Notes: generated from the letters alone by a model not told the origin. A stretch of 64,000 nucleotides of DNA from Chryseobacterium sp. OSA05B (GCF_019970065.1 NZ_JAHXYH010000001.1:62001-126000), one strand, 5' to 3'. Shown: positions 51,117 through 59,543, numbered from the stretch's first letter. Program-made: numbers and translations.

Positions 51117-51872
51117 ATGAATTTCTTAAAAATACTGAAAAAAACTGTCATTGACAGCCAGATTTATGTCTCCATTATGGGAACTCTTTTCGCAGTATTT
51201 TTCATGAAAGAGCAAAACACATTCCGTTTCCCTACGATTCTCTTAATTTTCATTACTTATTTCAGCGGTTATCTTTACACTAAATATCAGTATACCAGAC
51301 ACTTTTTAAAAATACTGGCTCTGAATGCCGCAGCCGGCGTTATCTGTGCTTTTCTGATCATTCATAACCATAATGAAGTACGACTTTTGAAATGGTTTGT
51401 CATTGTAGTTCTGGGTCTTCTTTACAACAGTTTTTTCCTTGATGTATACATCCGGAAGATTCCGTTGCTTAAAGTTTTTTATGTGGGACTGGTATGGGCG
51501 CTGGTCAACTGCTGGCTTACCCTTCCTGAATTCAGTCTGTCTATTTTTCTGATCAGTTTCTTTTTTATAACCGCTTTGGTCCTTCCTTTTGATATCCGGG
51601 ACATGAAAAGTGATACGGTAGAGACTTTTCCTAAACTGATAGGGGTTCAGAATACCAAATACATTGCTTACGGACTGGTCTTTGTCAGTATGCTTCTTGC
51701 TATTTTTAATCTTAAGCTGATTTACGGTATCGCTTTTTTTCTTACAGGAATGATTACCTTTATCCTCATCTATTTCTCTGAAAACAAAAGAGATGACACT
51801 TATTTCTCCTTCTGGATCGAAACCTGTTCTGCACTTCCTTTTTTATTTTTACTAATAATGGAGTATTTTTGA
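51117..51872 (+). CDS. UbiA-like polytopic membrane protein
   Basis: 251 residues with about eight hydrophobic segments. The second UbiA-type motif is present as LPFDIRDMKSDTVETFPKLIG, but the first Asp-rich motif (NDxxDxxxD) is not clear; the corresponding loop reads NSFFLDVYIRKIP. It may be a divergent prenyltransferase or a non-catalytic relative. It starts 18 bases from the divergent A2M gene and ends 3 bases before recF, so it is likely co-transcribed with recF. Confidence 0.68.
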   Translation: MNFLKILKKTVIDSQIYVSIMGTLFAVFFMKEQNTFRFPTILLIFITYFSGYLYTKYQYTRHFLKILALNAAAGVICAFLIIHNHNEVRLLKWFVIVVLGLLYNSFFLDVYIRKIPLLKVFYVGLVWALVNCWLTLPEFSLSIFLISFFFITALVLPFDIRDMKSDTVETFPKLIGVQNTKYIAYGLVFVSMLLAIFNLKLIYGIAFFLTGMITFILIYFSENKRDDTYFSFWIETCSALPFLFLLIMEYF

Positions 51873-51875
51873 CGA

Positions 51876-52979
51876 ATGATTATCAAAAAGCTTTCCCTTT
51901 ACAACTTCAAAAACCATTCGGAGAAGAAATTCGAATTCTCTCCGCAAATCAACTGTTTTGTGGGAAACAACGGTGCCGGAAAGACGAATATTCTGGATGC
52001 CCTGCATTATTTATCCGTAGGGAAAAGTTTTTTAGGAAACACGGATTCTAACAATATCAAAAGGGAGGAAGATTTTTTCACCATAGACGCTGAAATTCAG
52101 AATGAAGACAGTGAAGATATCATCAAAATATCCCAGCCCAAAGAAGCCAAAAAGATCATTAAAAAGAACGATAAGAGCTATGACCGCCTTGCAGATCACA
52201 TCGGATATCTGCCAAGCGTGATGATTTCTCCTTATGATTCGAATTTAATTTCAGATTCCGGGGAAAGCCGCAGAAGATTTCTTGATTCTATGATTTCCCA
52301 GACGGATTCTGAATATCTTTTTGATCTGATTCAATATCAAAAAACGGTACAGCAAAGAAATGCGCTGTTAAAATATTTCGCTAAAAACAGGACGTGGGAT
52401 AAAGATTCACTGGAGATCTATGATGATCCGATCAGTAAATTCGGCACCAGTATTTTCGTCAAAAGAAGAAATTTTGTGGAGAGACTTGATCCTATCGTGC
52501 AGAATTTCTACAAGATTATTTCTGGAGGTAAAGAAACGGTTTTAGTTCAGTATCAATCTGATTTGAGTGAAGGTTTCGACTCCGCTCAGCCTCACAAAGC
52601 CTTTAGAACACTTTTAACGGAAAGCCTTGAAAGAGACCGGATGCTGACATACACTTCAAAAGGAATCCATAAAGATGATCTCCTTTTTGAAATGGATCAT
52701 GTGCTGATCAAAAAAATAGGCTCACAGGGACAGCAGAAATCTTTCCTGATTTCGTTAAAGTTGGCTCAGATGAGTCTTGTAAAAGAACTGACCAAAAAAA
52801 CACCTATTCTTCTTCTGGATGATATTTTCGATAAGCTAGATGACACAAGGGTTTCGCAACTTATTGAGCTAGTGAATCAGGAAAGTTTTGGGCAGATATT
52901 CATTACAGATACCCATAGGGAGCGTACTGAAAGCGTGGTGAAAAAGATTAATGAAGAGAGTATCATTTTTGAGATATGA
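51876..52979 (+). CDS. recF: DNA replication and repair protein RecF
   Basis: 367 residues, the usual length. IKKLSLYNFKNHSEKKFEFSPQINCFVGNNGAGKTNILDALHYLSVGKSF contains Walker A (GNNGAGKT). The ABC signature region is KKIGSQGQQKSFLISLKLAQ and Walker B is PILLLDDIFDKLDDTR, followed by IFITDTHRE. It loads RecA at gaps with RecO and RecR. It starts 3 bases after the membrane protein gene and is followed by the DUF721 gene, a frequent neighbour of recF in Bacteroidetes. Confidence 0.96.
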   Translation: MIIKKLSLYNFKNHSEKKFEFSPQINCFVGNNGAGKTNILDALHYLSVGKSFLGNTDSNNIKREEDFFTIDAEIQNEDSEDIIKISQPKEAKKIIKKNDKSYDRLADHIGYLPSVMISPYDSNLISDSGESRRRFLDSMISQTDSEYLFDLIQYQKTVQQRNALLKYFAKNRTWDKDSLEIYDDPISKFGTSIFVKRRNFVERLDPIVQNFYKIISGGKETVLVQYQSDLSEGFDSAQPHKAFRTLLTESLERDRMLTYTSKGIHKDDLLFEMDHVLIKKIGSQGQQKSFLISLKLAQMSLVKELTKKTPILLLDDIFDKLDDTRVSQLIELVNQESFGQIFITDTHRERTESVVKKINEESIIFEI

Positions 52980-53018
52980 TGAGCAACCACCGTAACACGA
53001 AAACCCGAAACCCGCTCT

Positions 53019-53315
53019 ATGAAAAGAAATAAAAAACGTGAATTTCAATCCTCAGAACTTGTAAAATCTTTTGCAAGGATTTATGGTTTTGAACATAAGC
53101 TGATTGCTTTTGAAATTAAAGATTTTCTTGAGGATTATCTGGATGAAAGTCTTTTCAAAGAGATCAAAAGCGTGAATATTGAAGACAAATGCATTATGAT
53201 CAAGATTGATTCTCCTTTGCTTAAACACGATTTTCAGATGCGTAAAAGTTTTTATCTTAAAAAGTTTCAGGACAAGTTTGGAGAGGATAAATTCAATGAC
53301 GTCCGAATTTTATAG
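53019..53315 (+). CDS. DUF721/DciA-like protein
   Basis: 98 residues. SSELVKSFARIYGFEHKLIAFEIKDFLEDYL and IMIKIDSPLLKHDFQMRKSFYLKKFQDKFGEDKFNDVRIL match the DUF721 family, related to DciA, which helps load the replicative helicase in bacteria without DnaC. The small KH-like domain and recF neighbourhood support this. It lies 39 bases after recF, in the same direction. Confidence 0.85.
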   Translation: MKRNKKREFQSSELVKSFARIYGFEHKLIAFEIKDFLEDYLDESLFKEIKSVNIEDKCIMIKIDSPLLKHDFQMRKSFYLKKFQDKFGEDKFNDVRIL

Positions 53316-53357
53316 GTTTATTTTCATTAAATTAATCCATGATATTGAATTTAATAT

Positions 53358-53365
53358 TATATTTG
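53358..53365 (+). promoter_or_regulatory. -7 box of the bacteriocin-like gene at 53390
   Basis: TATATTTG is a perfect TAnnTTTG match 24 bases before the start codon. The -33 element is weak. It suggests an independent transcript with a short leader. Confidence 0.5.
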
Positions 53366-53389
53366 AGAACAATATTAAATCACCTAAAC

Positions 53390-53551
53390 ATGAGAAATCT
53401 GTCATCAAAAAAACTAACAAGAGAAAGACTAAAAACAATCCAGGGAGCTGCGGGCCAACTTTGTTGTGCTGTAAGCTGTGCCAACGAAAATGAATGTGCA
53501 TGGTGGACACAACTTCCTACAAAATGTCCATTGTTTCCAGTTTGTCTGTAA
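53390..53551 (+). CDS. Bacteriocin-like peptide precursor (GA-type leader)
   Basis: A 53-residue precursor: leader MRNLSSKKLTRERLKTIQGA, then a core with six cysteines (C25, C26, C30, C36, C46, C52), a WW pair and several prolines. The leader has the same KxL-LKxI-G(G/A) plan as the peptide at 10150, here with GA at the expected cleavage site. No transporter or immunity gene is adjacent; the neighbours are recF/DUF721 and COG4389. It has its own promoter-like box and terminator. Antibacterial activity is inferred from the leader only. Confidence 0.72.
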   Translation: MRNLSSKKLTRERLKTIQGAAGQLCCAVSCANENECAWWTQLPTKCPLFPVCL

Positions 53552-53559
53552 GAAATTAA

Positions 53560-53586
53560 AGATGCTCCTTTTCAGGAGCATTTTCA
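53560..53586 (+). terminator. Terminator of the bacteriocin-like gene at 53390
   Basis: GATGCTCCT and AGGAGCATTTTC form a stem with a T-rich loop (53561-53581), followed by TTTTC. It lies 10 bases after the stop codon. Confidence 0.75.
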
Positions 53587-53609
53587 GTATATAAATAATA
53601 TGAATTAAA

Positions 53610-55640
53610 TCAATGTTCTTCCTGTTTATTGGTAAGGGTGCTGCTCATCAGATCATCTGCTTTTTTATCCAGTCCTGAACTTAATGGGAAGAAAAACTTG
53701 AACGGATTTTTTACAAAATATTTGAAAATCTCCCTGTAAATTTCGCTCACCTGTCCGAAGTTCATTTTCCTTGATCTGAAGGCCAGAAACATGGACAAAC
53801 TAAAACTTACCAGGAAGTTGAAGAATCCAATAAGGAAAACTGTAACGAAAGATATCCAGAACGTGTAGGAATCTACAGAAAAATCCTTTCCATAAAGTCC
53901 TAATGCAAAGTTTCCGGCGGCAAAAGTGATGTGTCTGATATCAAGGTCAAGTCCGAAGAACAGACCAATCGGAGCGGTTGCACCCAGAAATACCCCAAAC
54001 CAGAAATTGGATACAATACCCGGCCAGTTTTTAGCATAATATTTAGATAATCTTTTTGCGGTTTTTTTGCCCAAAAAGCTTCTGATAGAAAGATTTTTCG
54101 CGATCCTCTCAGGAATCTGATAGAATACTGAGTTGTTTCCGATATTTCCAGAAATAATCCCGGAAATAAAAAGATAGAACCCTGCAATACTGGCGTGCAA
54201 TATCGCTTTTGACTTAAACGGATCGAGGTCTTTTAATAGCTTATCTGATCTTTCTACCGCTAAATTCTGAGAGAAAAAGATATCCAGACCATAGATGATC
54301 GCTAAAGCTATCGGGAAGGAAAGAAGTACGTTTCCTACAAATGCAATGAACTGACTCCTGAAAAGTTTGGAGACAAGATGGGCAAATTCGGTATTATTCC
54401 GTTTGCTGTTTCCTTCTTCTGAAAGGACTTTGGTCATCGTAGCGGCGGTCATTGCCGGCTGTTTTGTGGCCAGTGTAAAGCCCATCAGATAAATCATGAT
54501 GAAGCCCATGGCATAGTTCATCGAGTATAAAAATGCATGTGAAAAATCACTTCCGGGAATATATCCGTAGAGCATTTTCAGAACGCAGAGTGCGCCTACA
54601 ATAATTCCGCCGCCGCTGGCTTTGTAGAACATCGTCATATACTCTTTTCGGGTAGATGTGATATAATGCGTACCGGTTTCTGCTGTGTGGTTGGTAATAA
54701 GGTGCGAGATCAGACGGGTACTGTCGTTGATCAGGTCTGCAATATTATTTTTATGGGATTTATAGTTTAAGATATTAAAAATCAGCTGTTTTGACTTTAT
54801 GGTAACATCCTCTTCATTATCAATCACCAGAAGCTGTACAATTTCATAGATCCTTTCGGTCTGCTGACGGATCTTAAGCAGTGACTGGTTGATTTTTCCG
54901 GAAATTCCGTATTTCGCAGAATTTTTAAAAGCAATATTCACGAATTCATGGCAGTGTTCCGTATAGATCTTGATCTGTTTGTAGCGACTGTCTTTGGAAT
55001 GCAGCTGAAGTTCGGGATCATTTTTAAGGTCTTCGGTAAGTGCTTCAAGTTCGTTCTGAAGGGCCAGGAACGGGTTGTCCAGGTTTCTGTACTGAGGAGC
55101 CATTCTTACGACTTCTACTTCCATCGCCATCCCCGTCACACGCCAGGAAAGAATGCTCATTGAGAAGATCAGTTCTTTTTTGACATTGGGTTGGGTAATA
55201 AAATTGGAAGCGTCGAGAAGGTCTAAAAACTCGTCAATTTCATTTTCAGGAAGATTATGCAGATATTGCAGATCTTTTTTGGGTCTGAGACTGACGTTAT
55301 CAATCATGTACCACACCGTTTTTTCATTTTCTACGGGTGGCAGTATTTTATTCAGGATCCTCTTTTTAAGCTCCGGAAAGAAGGCATTTTCTGAAAGAAT
55401 GTTGGCTTCGGTCAGGGAAAGGTTGAATGGTCTTCCTTTAAAAACATTATGGAGGTAATGTTTAAAATTTCCAGCAAAATCCGGATTATTTTTAAGGAAA
55501 TTGAGAACATCCGTGAAATCTGCCCTTTTAATGCTGTCTAAAAACTCGGCAAAAGGCTCTAAAGAAAGGGTTTCATTCTTAAAAGAGAAATATTTTTTAA
55601 GAACTGATTCAAAACTTGTGCTGGAATTAAAAAATTTCAT
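53610..55640 (-). CDS. COG4389 polytopic membrane protein (annotated elsewhere as site-specific recombinase)
   Basis: 676 residues. The N-terminal half (about 330 residues) is helical and soluble. The second half has at least six hydrophobic helices (GGGIIVGALCVLKMLYGYIPG, FLYSMNYAMGFIMIYLMGFTLATKQPAMTAAT, FVGNVLLSFPIALAIIYGLDIFF, ISGIISGNIGNN, FWFGVFLGATAPIGLFFGLDL, FVTVFLIGFFNFLVSFSLSMFLAF). ATKQPAMTAAT is the hallmark I associate with PF10136/COG4389, whose name is site-specific recombinase. No catalytic Tyr/Ser recombinase motif is visible. The true function is unknown. It is separated from mtgA by 13 bases and probably co-transcribed with it. Confidence 0.82.
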   Translation of the reverse strand: MKFFNSSTSFESVLKKYFSFKNETLSLEPFAEFLDSIKRADFTDVLNFLKNNPDFAGNFKHYLHNVFKGRPFNLSLTEANILSENAFFPELKKRILNKILPPVENEKTVWYMIDNVSLRPKKDLQYLHNLPENEIDEFLDLLDASNFITQPNVKKELIFSMSILSWRVTGMAMEVEVVRMAPQYRNLDNPFLALQNELEALTEDLKNDPELQLHSKDSRYKQIKIYTEHCHEFVNIAFKNSAKYGISGKINQSLLKIRQQTERIYEIVQLLVIDNEEDVTIKSKQLIFNILNYKSHKNNIADLINDSTRLISHLITNHTAETGTHYITSTRKEYMTMFYKASGGGIIVGALCVLKMLYGYIPGSDFSHAFLYSMNYAMGFIMIYLMGFTLATKQPAMTAATMTKVLSEEGNSKRNNTEFAHLVSKLFRSQFIAFVGNVLLSFPIALAIIYGLDIFFSQNLAVERSDKLLKDLDPFKSKAILHASIAGFYLFISGIISGNIGNNSVFYQIPERIAKNLSIRSFLGKKTAKRLSKYYAKNWPGIVSNFWFGVFLGATAPIGLFFGLDLDIRHITFAAGNFALGLYGKDFSVDSYTFWISFVTVFLIGFFNFLVSFSLSMFLAFRSRKMNFGQVSEIYREIFKYFVKNPFKFFFPLSSGLDKKADDLMSSTLTNKQEEH

Positions 55641-55653
55641 TAGGACAAAGATA

Positions 55654-56298
55654 CTATTTCAAACTCACATTCCTCATCTGTCTCATGATCCAATTATGTT
55701 TCTTTCTTAAATACGGTGATGGATTTTTAGGGTCATATTTCTTAGGATTAGGCAATACAGCCGCAATCCAGGCAGCATCTGAAGCGCTCAGATCTTTGGA
55801 TGATTTACCGAAATAATACTGAGCCGCAGCCTCCACACCGAATACACCCTGCCCCATTTCTATGGAATTCAGGTATCTTTCCAGAATAATATCCTTGCTC
55901 CAGACTTTCTCAATAATGAAGGTATACATGGCTTCCAGTCCTTTTCTGAACCAGCTTCTGCCCTGCCATAGAAAGACATTTTTAGCCGTCTGTTGCGAAA
56001 TGGTACTTCCACCACGGATCTTTTTTCCTTTCTCGTTATTCTTCATCGCCTTCTCAATCGCCGTATAATCAAAACCGTTATGGACAAAGAATTTCTGGTC
56101 CTCAGAAGCTATCACTGCTTTTTTAACGTTGTTTCCCATTTCGTCATAGGAAATATAATCCCTGTGCAGCTTTCCGAATTCGAAAATACCTCCGATCTGT
56201 GTGATGGTAATAGGCGGATTGAAAAACCTGCCCCAGATAATGAACACCACATTCAGAACAAGAACGATGAAAATAAGCTGTTTAATTTTTTTCCACAT
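55654..56298 (-). CDS. mtgA: Monofunctional biosynthetic peptidoglycan transglycosylase
   Basis: 214 residues. One N-terminal membrane anchor (LIFIVLVLNVVFIIWG) is followed by a GT51 domain with the five conserved blocks: ASEDQKFFVHNGFD (catalytic Glu), RGGSTISQQTAKNVFL, KVWSKDIILERYLNSIEMGQGVFGVEAAAQYYFGKS and LSASDAAWIAAVLPNPKKYDP. There is no transpeptidase domain, so it is the MtgA type that polymerises lipid II at the membrane. It is complete and lies between the COG4389 gene and the binding-protein gene. Confidence 0.95.
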   Translation of the reverse strand: MWKKIKQLIFIVLVLNVVFIIWGRFFNPPITITQIGGIFEFGKLHRDYISYDEMGNNVKKAVIASEDQKFFVHNGFDYTAIEKAMKNNEKGKKIRGGSTISQQTAKNVFLWQGRSWFRKGLEAMYTFIIEKVWSKDIILERYLNSIEMGQGVFGVEAAAQYYFGKSSKDLSASDAAWIAAVLPNPKKYDPKNPSPYLRKKHNWIMRQMRNVSLK

Positions 56299-56342
56299 AA
56301 TTTTTTGTAAAAAGGAACTGCAAAAATAAACAATTCTTTGAG

Positions 56343-57389
56343 TTATTGAAGCTCTTTCATGTAGGTAAGCTGATATTCCGGAAGAAGTTCAGGATGGAAA
56401 ATCTTGATGTAATCTTTCAGGATCAGGTCTGCTCTCACTGCTCCGCTTTCGAAGAAGTCGTTGGCTTTATTTTTTTCTTTCCCGGCAATGGTGTAGATCT
56501 TTCCTTTATTGAATACTTCCAGTTTTCCGTAGAAAGGATTGGTACCCAGCATTTCTTTTTTAGAGGTATGACTTCCTGCATTCACCCAATACTGTACGCC
56601 GGGTGACTTGGCATAGACTTCTTCAAAGCTCATCGTCAGAGACTTTTCTTCTTTGTTATCTTTCATTATGTAAGAAGCATTGGCGTCACTGATATAATTT
56701 GCTACCGATGTTTTTCCACCCGGCAGATACCAAACGTCGCCGTACATTTCATTGACAAGCACTACAGGTTTGTCTTTTGCTTTTAAGGCCAGCTGCTTCA
56801 GGTCGCTGTAATTCTTTTCAATTTCTTTATATTTTGCTTCAGCTTCTTTCTCTTTTCCGAAAAATTCTCCGAAAAGTTTAATGTAAGCCGTTTTCTGCAA
56901 CGGAAGCTGCTCCATGTACTCATCCAGAAAAACAACCTGAATTCCATTATTTTTCAGCAATTGATACGCGTTATCAAAGCTTGCAATATAGTTGGTGAAA
57001 ATAGCATCCGGCTTCATGGAAATGATCTTTTCTACATCATACTTCTGCTCGCTTCCTACATTCTGGATTTTCCCCTGCTTCAAAAGATTCTGAATTTTCT
57101 CCGAATAAATGTATTCCGGACTTGAAACACCTATGATCAGATCTTCGGCTCCCAATTCGGAAATATACCCGGCCATGCTGGCATTTAAAAGGATGATTTT
57201 CTTAAATGGAGTCTGATTTTGCTTAAAATTATAGGTAAAATTCCCCGACTTCAACTCCAAAAGACCGTCATGCTCATTAAATTGGGTGCGGTTTGAGATT
57301 TGGGTCCAGTCTGAGGACGAAATTTTTTGTTCTCTTTTACAGGAGATTAGCGCTATAACTGTAAATAAAAGTAAAATTCTCTGTTTCAT
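56343..57389 (-). CDS. Metal-chelate ABC transporter substrate-binding lipoprotein (BtuF/FecB-like)
   Basis: 348 residues with the lipobox ALISCKRE (Cys17). Two lobes joined by a long helix mark a class III binding protein: AGYISELGAEDLIIGVSSPEYIY, DVEKIISMKPDAIFTNY, GIQVVFLDEYMEQLPLQKTAYIKLFGEFFGKEKEAEAKYKEIE, PVVLVNEMYGDVWYLPGGKTSVANYISDA. The ligand may be a siderophore, haem or cobalamin. No permease or ATPase gene is adjacent, so transport genes must lie elsewhere. It is adjacent to the divergent tRNA gene. Confidence 0.86.
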   Translation of the reverse strand: MKQRILLLFTVIALISCKREQKISSSDWTQISNRTQFNEHDGLLELKSGNFTYNFKQNQTPFKKIILLNASMAGYISELGAEDLIIGVSSPEYIYSEKIQNLLKQGKIQNVGSEQKYDVEKIISMKPDAIFTNYIASFDNAYQLLKNNGIQVVFLDEYMEQLPLQKTAYIKLFGEFFGKEKEAEAKYKEIEKNYSDLKQLALKAKDKPVVLVNEMYGDVWYLPGGKTSVANYISDANASYIMKDNKEEKSLTMSFEEVYAKSPGVQYWVNAGSHTSKKEMLGTNPFYGKLEVFNKGKIYTIAGKEKNKANDFFESGAVRADLILKDYIKIFHPELLPEYQLTYMKELQ

Positions 57390-57413
57390 CTTTCAAAGAA
57401 AAGAAAAAAGTGC

Positions 57414-57421
57414 TATATTTG
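57414..57421 (+). promoter_or_regulatory. Promoter -7 box of tRNA-Arg
   Basis: TATATTTG is a perfect TAnnTTTG match 28 bases before the tRNA 5' end. The -33 region is A/T-rich without a clean TTTG. Confidence 0.55.
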
Positions 57422-57448
57422 CAAACCCTTAAACAACAAGGTAACGAC

Positions 57449-57522
57449 GGCCTCGTGGCGCAACTGAATAGCGCATCTGATTACGGCTCAGAAGGTTACA
57501 GGTTTGAATCCTGTCGAGGTCA
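57449..57522 (+). tRNA. tRNA-Arg (anticodon ACG)
   Basis: A 74-nt cloverleaf. The acceptor GGCCTCG/CGAGGTC has one G-T pair, the D stem is GCGC/GCGC, the anticodon stem TCTGA/TCAGA encloses loop TTACGGC with anticodon ACG, and the T arm is ACAGG/CCTGT with TTTGAAT. The discriminator is A and CCA is not encoded. It reads CGT and, after A34 editing, CGC and CGA. It marks the left edge of the accessory island, although no tRNA 3'-end duplication is seen in this window. Confidence 0.95.
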
Positions 57523-57526
57523 CTTA

Positions 57527-57562
57527 ATGAGACAACTATTTGATAGTTGTCTCTCTTTTTTT
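57527..57562 (+). terminator. Terminator of tRNA-Arg
   Basis: GAGACAACTA/TAGTTGTCTC is a perfect 10-bp stem with loop TTTGA (57529-57553), followed by TCTTTTTTT. It lies 6 bases after the tRNA. Confidence 0.93.
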
Positions 57563-57661
57563 ATGCATAAAAATCTCTATATCAAACTTTTACAGCCTGA
57601 TATTTTATGGTTTGAATTTTTTGATGTGAAATCCCTAGCCCATCTGAAACAGACAGTCTAA
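57563..57661 (+). other. Short frame, possible remnant of a transposase N-terminus
   Basis: The 32 codons MHKNLYIKLLQPDILWFEFFDVKS then SLAHLKQTV loosely resemble the first residues of ISAon1-type transposase accessory proteins (LLKLLLPEGLLDYFE-like). It overlaps the end of the tRNA terminator and is too short to be a gene by itself. It could be a remnant at the island edge. The resemblance is weak. Confidence 0.2.
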
Positions 57662-57712
57662 AAGTGCTCTATCAGAGATTTCATCGGTATTGAGGCGTAG
57701 TTTGAAATCCCA

Positions 57713-57877
57713 TTAAGGTTCTAGTATTTTTTTCTCTTTTGGCTTATCATAATTTTTTGATACTGAATATAGTAATTCCAATATAATTTTAGCTTCCTTC
57801 TCATTTACCTGAATTCCATTCTTAGTAAGAAGAATAATTGCTTGCTCAACTGAAACATTTTTATCAATGAAATTCAT
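57713..57877 (-). CDS. Small protein overlapping the recombinase gene
   Basis: 54 residues from the ATG at 57877, overlapping the last 14 bases of the recombinase gene in another frame. It reads MNFIDKNVSVEQAIILLTKNGI, then QVNEKEAKIILELLYSVSKNY, then a lysine-rich tail. Two helices of this style (VxxAIxxLxxxGI, VxEKEAKxILELLY) are typical of small proteins that I recall next to Bacteroidetes serine recombinases. The overlap implies translational coupling. It could be a recombinase partner such as a directionality factor, but this is only an inference. It was found by reading the minus strand directly. Confidence 0.65.
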   Translation of the reverse strand: MNFIDKNVSVEQAIILLTKNGIQVNEKEAKIILELLYSVSKNYDKPKEKKILEP

Positions 57878-59354
57878 TTTTCTTATTAGTTTTTCGGTTA
57901 CTTTTCTTTAATAATATTTTTGAGAATGCTTGATTCAAGCCCAAAGAGAGATCTCCTGTTTTATAATCAATATCAACTGGTGGAATAAGACTTACAAGAC
58001 ATCTTTTGTCTGAGGTATCAAACTCGGAAAATTTTTGGAAAATTTCAACTAGTGCTTTATTTTCTATTTGATTCTTTCTATCAATAGCTTTTAATTTAAG
58101 AGCAATATCACGTCTTTCTTTGCCAAAATTTTTAGTATTAACCAGGCATTCTTTTTTTAACTCATTATAATCATCAATCTTCAATATTCCTGCTATAAAT
58201 AATTTTCTACCTCTAGAAAGAGTTAGTTCTTCCTCCTTTATTCTTCTTTCTAATAGTTTTTGACCGTATAAATAACTTGCTTTCTGTGTCTTTATATTCT
58301 GACCTTCCAAAATATCCTTAAATAGTTCAATTGTGTTATTTGATAGTATCAATTGCTGAAGCTTATTTTGATAGCAATCATTCAGCAAAACTGCATTTAT
58401 CCTTGTTCTACAGCGATCATGACAATGATAATATGGGTATTTTTTTGAGCTTCCTTGCGCAATACTCCCACTGAGTTTTCGATCACAAACAGGACAAGTC
58501 AAAAAACCTCTAAGAAAAAACAGTTCTTTTAAATCATCTTTTTTAGAAGTAGTTTTTCTTTTTGTATTAATAACAGACTGAACTTGATAAAATAACGATT
58601 CAGATATTAAAGGTTCGTGCAAACCTTTTATCATTTGTTCTTCATTAGATTTAAGTTTGATTGATATAAGCCCACAGTAAATTGGATTCCGTAAAATTCT
58701 AAAGAAGTGTGACCGTGAACATATCAATCCTTTTTCATTAGCCATTTTCATTATTTCGGAAATCTTATGATCGTTCTGGGCAGCTTGATGAAAAGACCAC
58801 TTTATAATATCAGCTTCAGGCTCTTTAGGAGCAATAGTTTTTTTACCATCTATTAATGTCAAATTAATAAATCCAATAGGTGCTTTATTAGGATACCTAC
58901 CCATCAACTTCGCTCGACGAATACCATTTGCTGTATTTTGAGCCCTCCGAGTATTTTCCGCTTCTGGAACCGCTAAATATACAGCCAGCATAACGGTACT
59001 TTCCGGCACAGAAAAATCTATTGGTTGATCAATAGCCATTGCTGTTGTTTTATATTTCCGAAGCTTTCCAATCATTTCGTAAGCATATTCAACATTACGA
59101 CTGAATCTGTCCCATTTTATAAATAGTATGTTTTTATCTTCTCCTGATGATTTCTTTTTAATTTCTGAAAACAATTCTTTCCACTCAGGTCGGTTGAAAT
59201 TTTTGGCAGAATAGTCTTCACGATAAATTCCTTTGACTTCGATATTGTTATACTTACAATATTTCAATAATCTATCTTCTTGCTCAGGCTGGGAGTAACC
59301 TTTTCTTTTTTGTTCATCTGTACTTACGCGGACGTATAAATAGGCTGACTTCAT
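57864..59354 (-). CDS. Large serine recombinase (integrase)
   Basis: 496 residues. The N-terminal resolvase domain has YVRVSTDEQ with nucleophile S11 and KWDRFSRN. The recombinase domain follows (PNKAPIGFINL, ILRNPIYCGLISI), then a zinc-ribbon (CPVCDRKLSG ... YYHCHDRC) and a coiled-coil region (about residues 365-430). It can integrate or excise DNA at short att sites without host-specific IHF-like factors. It lies next to tRNA-Arg, but serine integrases seldom use tRNAs. Its codon use is AT-rich like the genes to its right. A small ORF overlaps its 3' end. Confidence 0.93.
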   Translation of the reverse strand: MKSAYLYVRVSTDEQKRKGYSQPEQEDRLLKYCKYNNIEVKGIYREDYSAKNFNRPEWKELFSEIKKKSSGEDKNILFIKWDRFSRNVEYAYEMIGKLRKYKTTAMAIDQPIDFSVPESTVMLAVYLAVPEAENTRRAQNTANGIRRAKLMGRYPNKAPIGFINLTLIDGKKTIAPKEPEADIIKWSFHQAAQNDHKISEIMKMANEKGLICSRSHFFRILRNPIYCGLISIKLKSNEEQMIKGLHEPLISESLFYQVQSVINTKRKTTSKKDDLKELFFLRGFLTCPVCDRKLSGSIAQGSSKKYPYYHCHDRCRTRINAVLLNDCYQNKLQQLILSNNTIELFKDILEGQNIKTQKASYLYGQKLLERRIKEEELTLSRGRKLFIAGILKIDDYNELKKECLVNTKNFGKERRDIALKLKAIDRKNQIENKALVEIFQKFSEFDTSDKRCLVSLIPPVDIDYKTGDLSLGLNQAFSKILLKKSNRKTNKKNEFH

Positions 59355-59361
59355 ATAATTA

Positions 59362-59384
59362 GTGTATTTATTTGATTTACAAAT
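59362..59384 (-). promoter_or_regulatory. AT-rich motif upstream of the recombinase, similar to motifs at 59841 and 63460
   Basis: On the minus strand TTTGTAAATCAAATAAATAC lies just upstream of the recombinase start. It shares TGTA-AATCAAAT-TA with the palindrome before the STAND gene, allowing one gap. It is weak and AT-rich, so similarity by chance is possible. Confidence 0.3.
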
Positions 59385-59463
59385 TAATAATAAAAAAACA
59401 TTAAATAAAAAGCTCTATACCCTATTATAATATTGAATTTATATTGTAACCGCAGACTCCAAT

Positions 59464-59482
59464 AAATTGCTAAATATATTTT
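59464..59482 (+). repeat. Direct repeat copy 1 (19 bp)
   Basis: AAATTGCTAAATATATTTT. It recurs at 59814-59832 as AAATTGCTAAATTTATTTT with one mismatch. The copies flank the gene remnant at 59544-59650. Confidence 0.6.
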
Positions 59483-59543
59483 AGGAGTCAACTCAATTTG
59501 ATTTCAATTACGGATTCCCATAAAAAGTTTATATAAAATAGAT

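Noticed and set aside
57449..57522. tRNA-Arg 3' end as the attachment site of the island
   Set aside because: No second copy of the tRNA 3' end appears up to 64000, and serine recombinases rarely use tRNA genes. The far end of the island is not visible.
57410..57661. 83-codon plus-strand frame through the tRNA
   Set aside because: It reads through tRNA-Arg and its terminator. Only the last 32 codons are mentioned, as a weak remnant.
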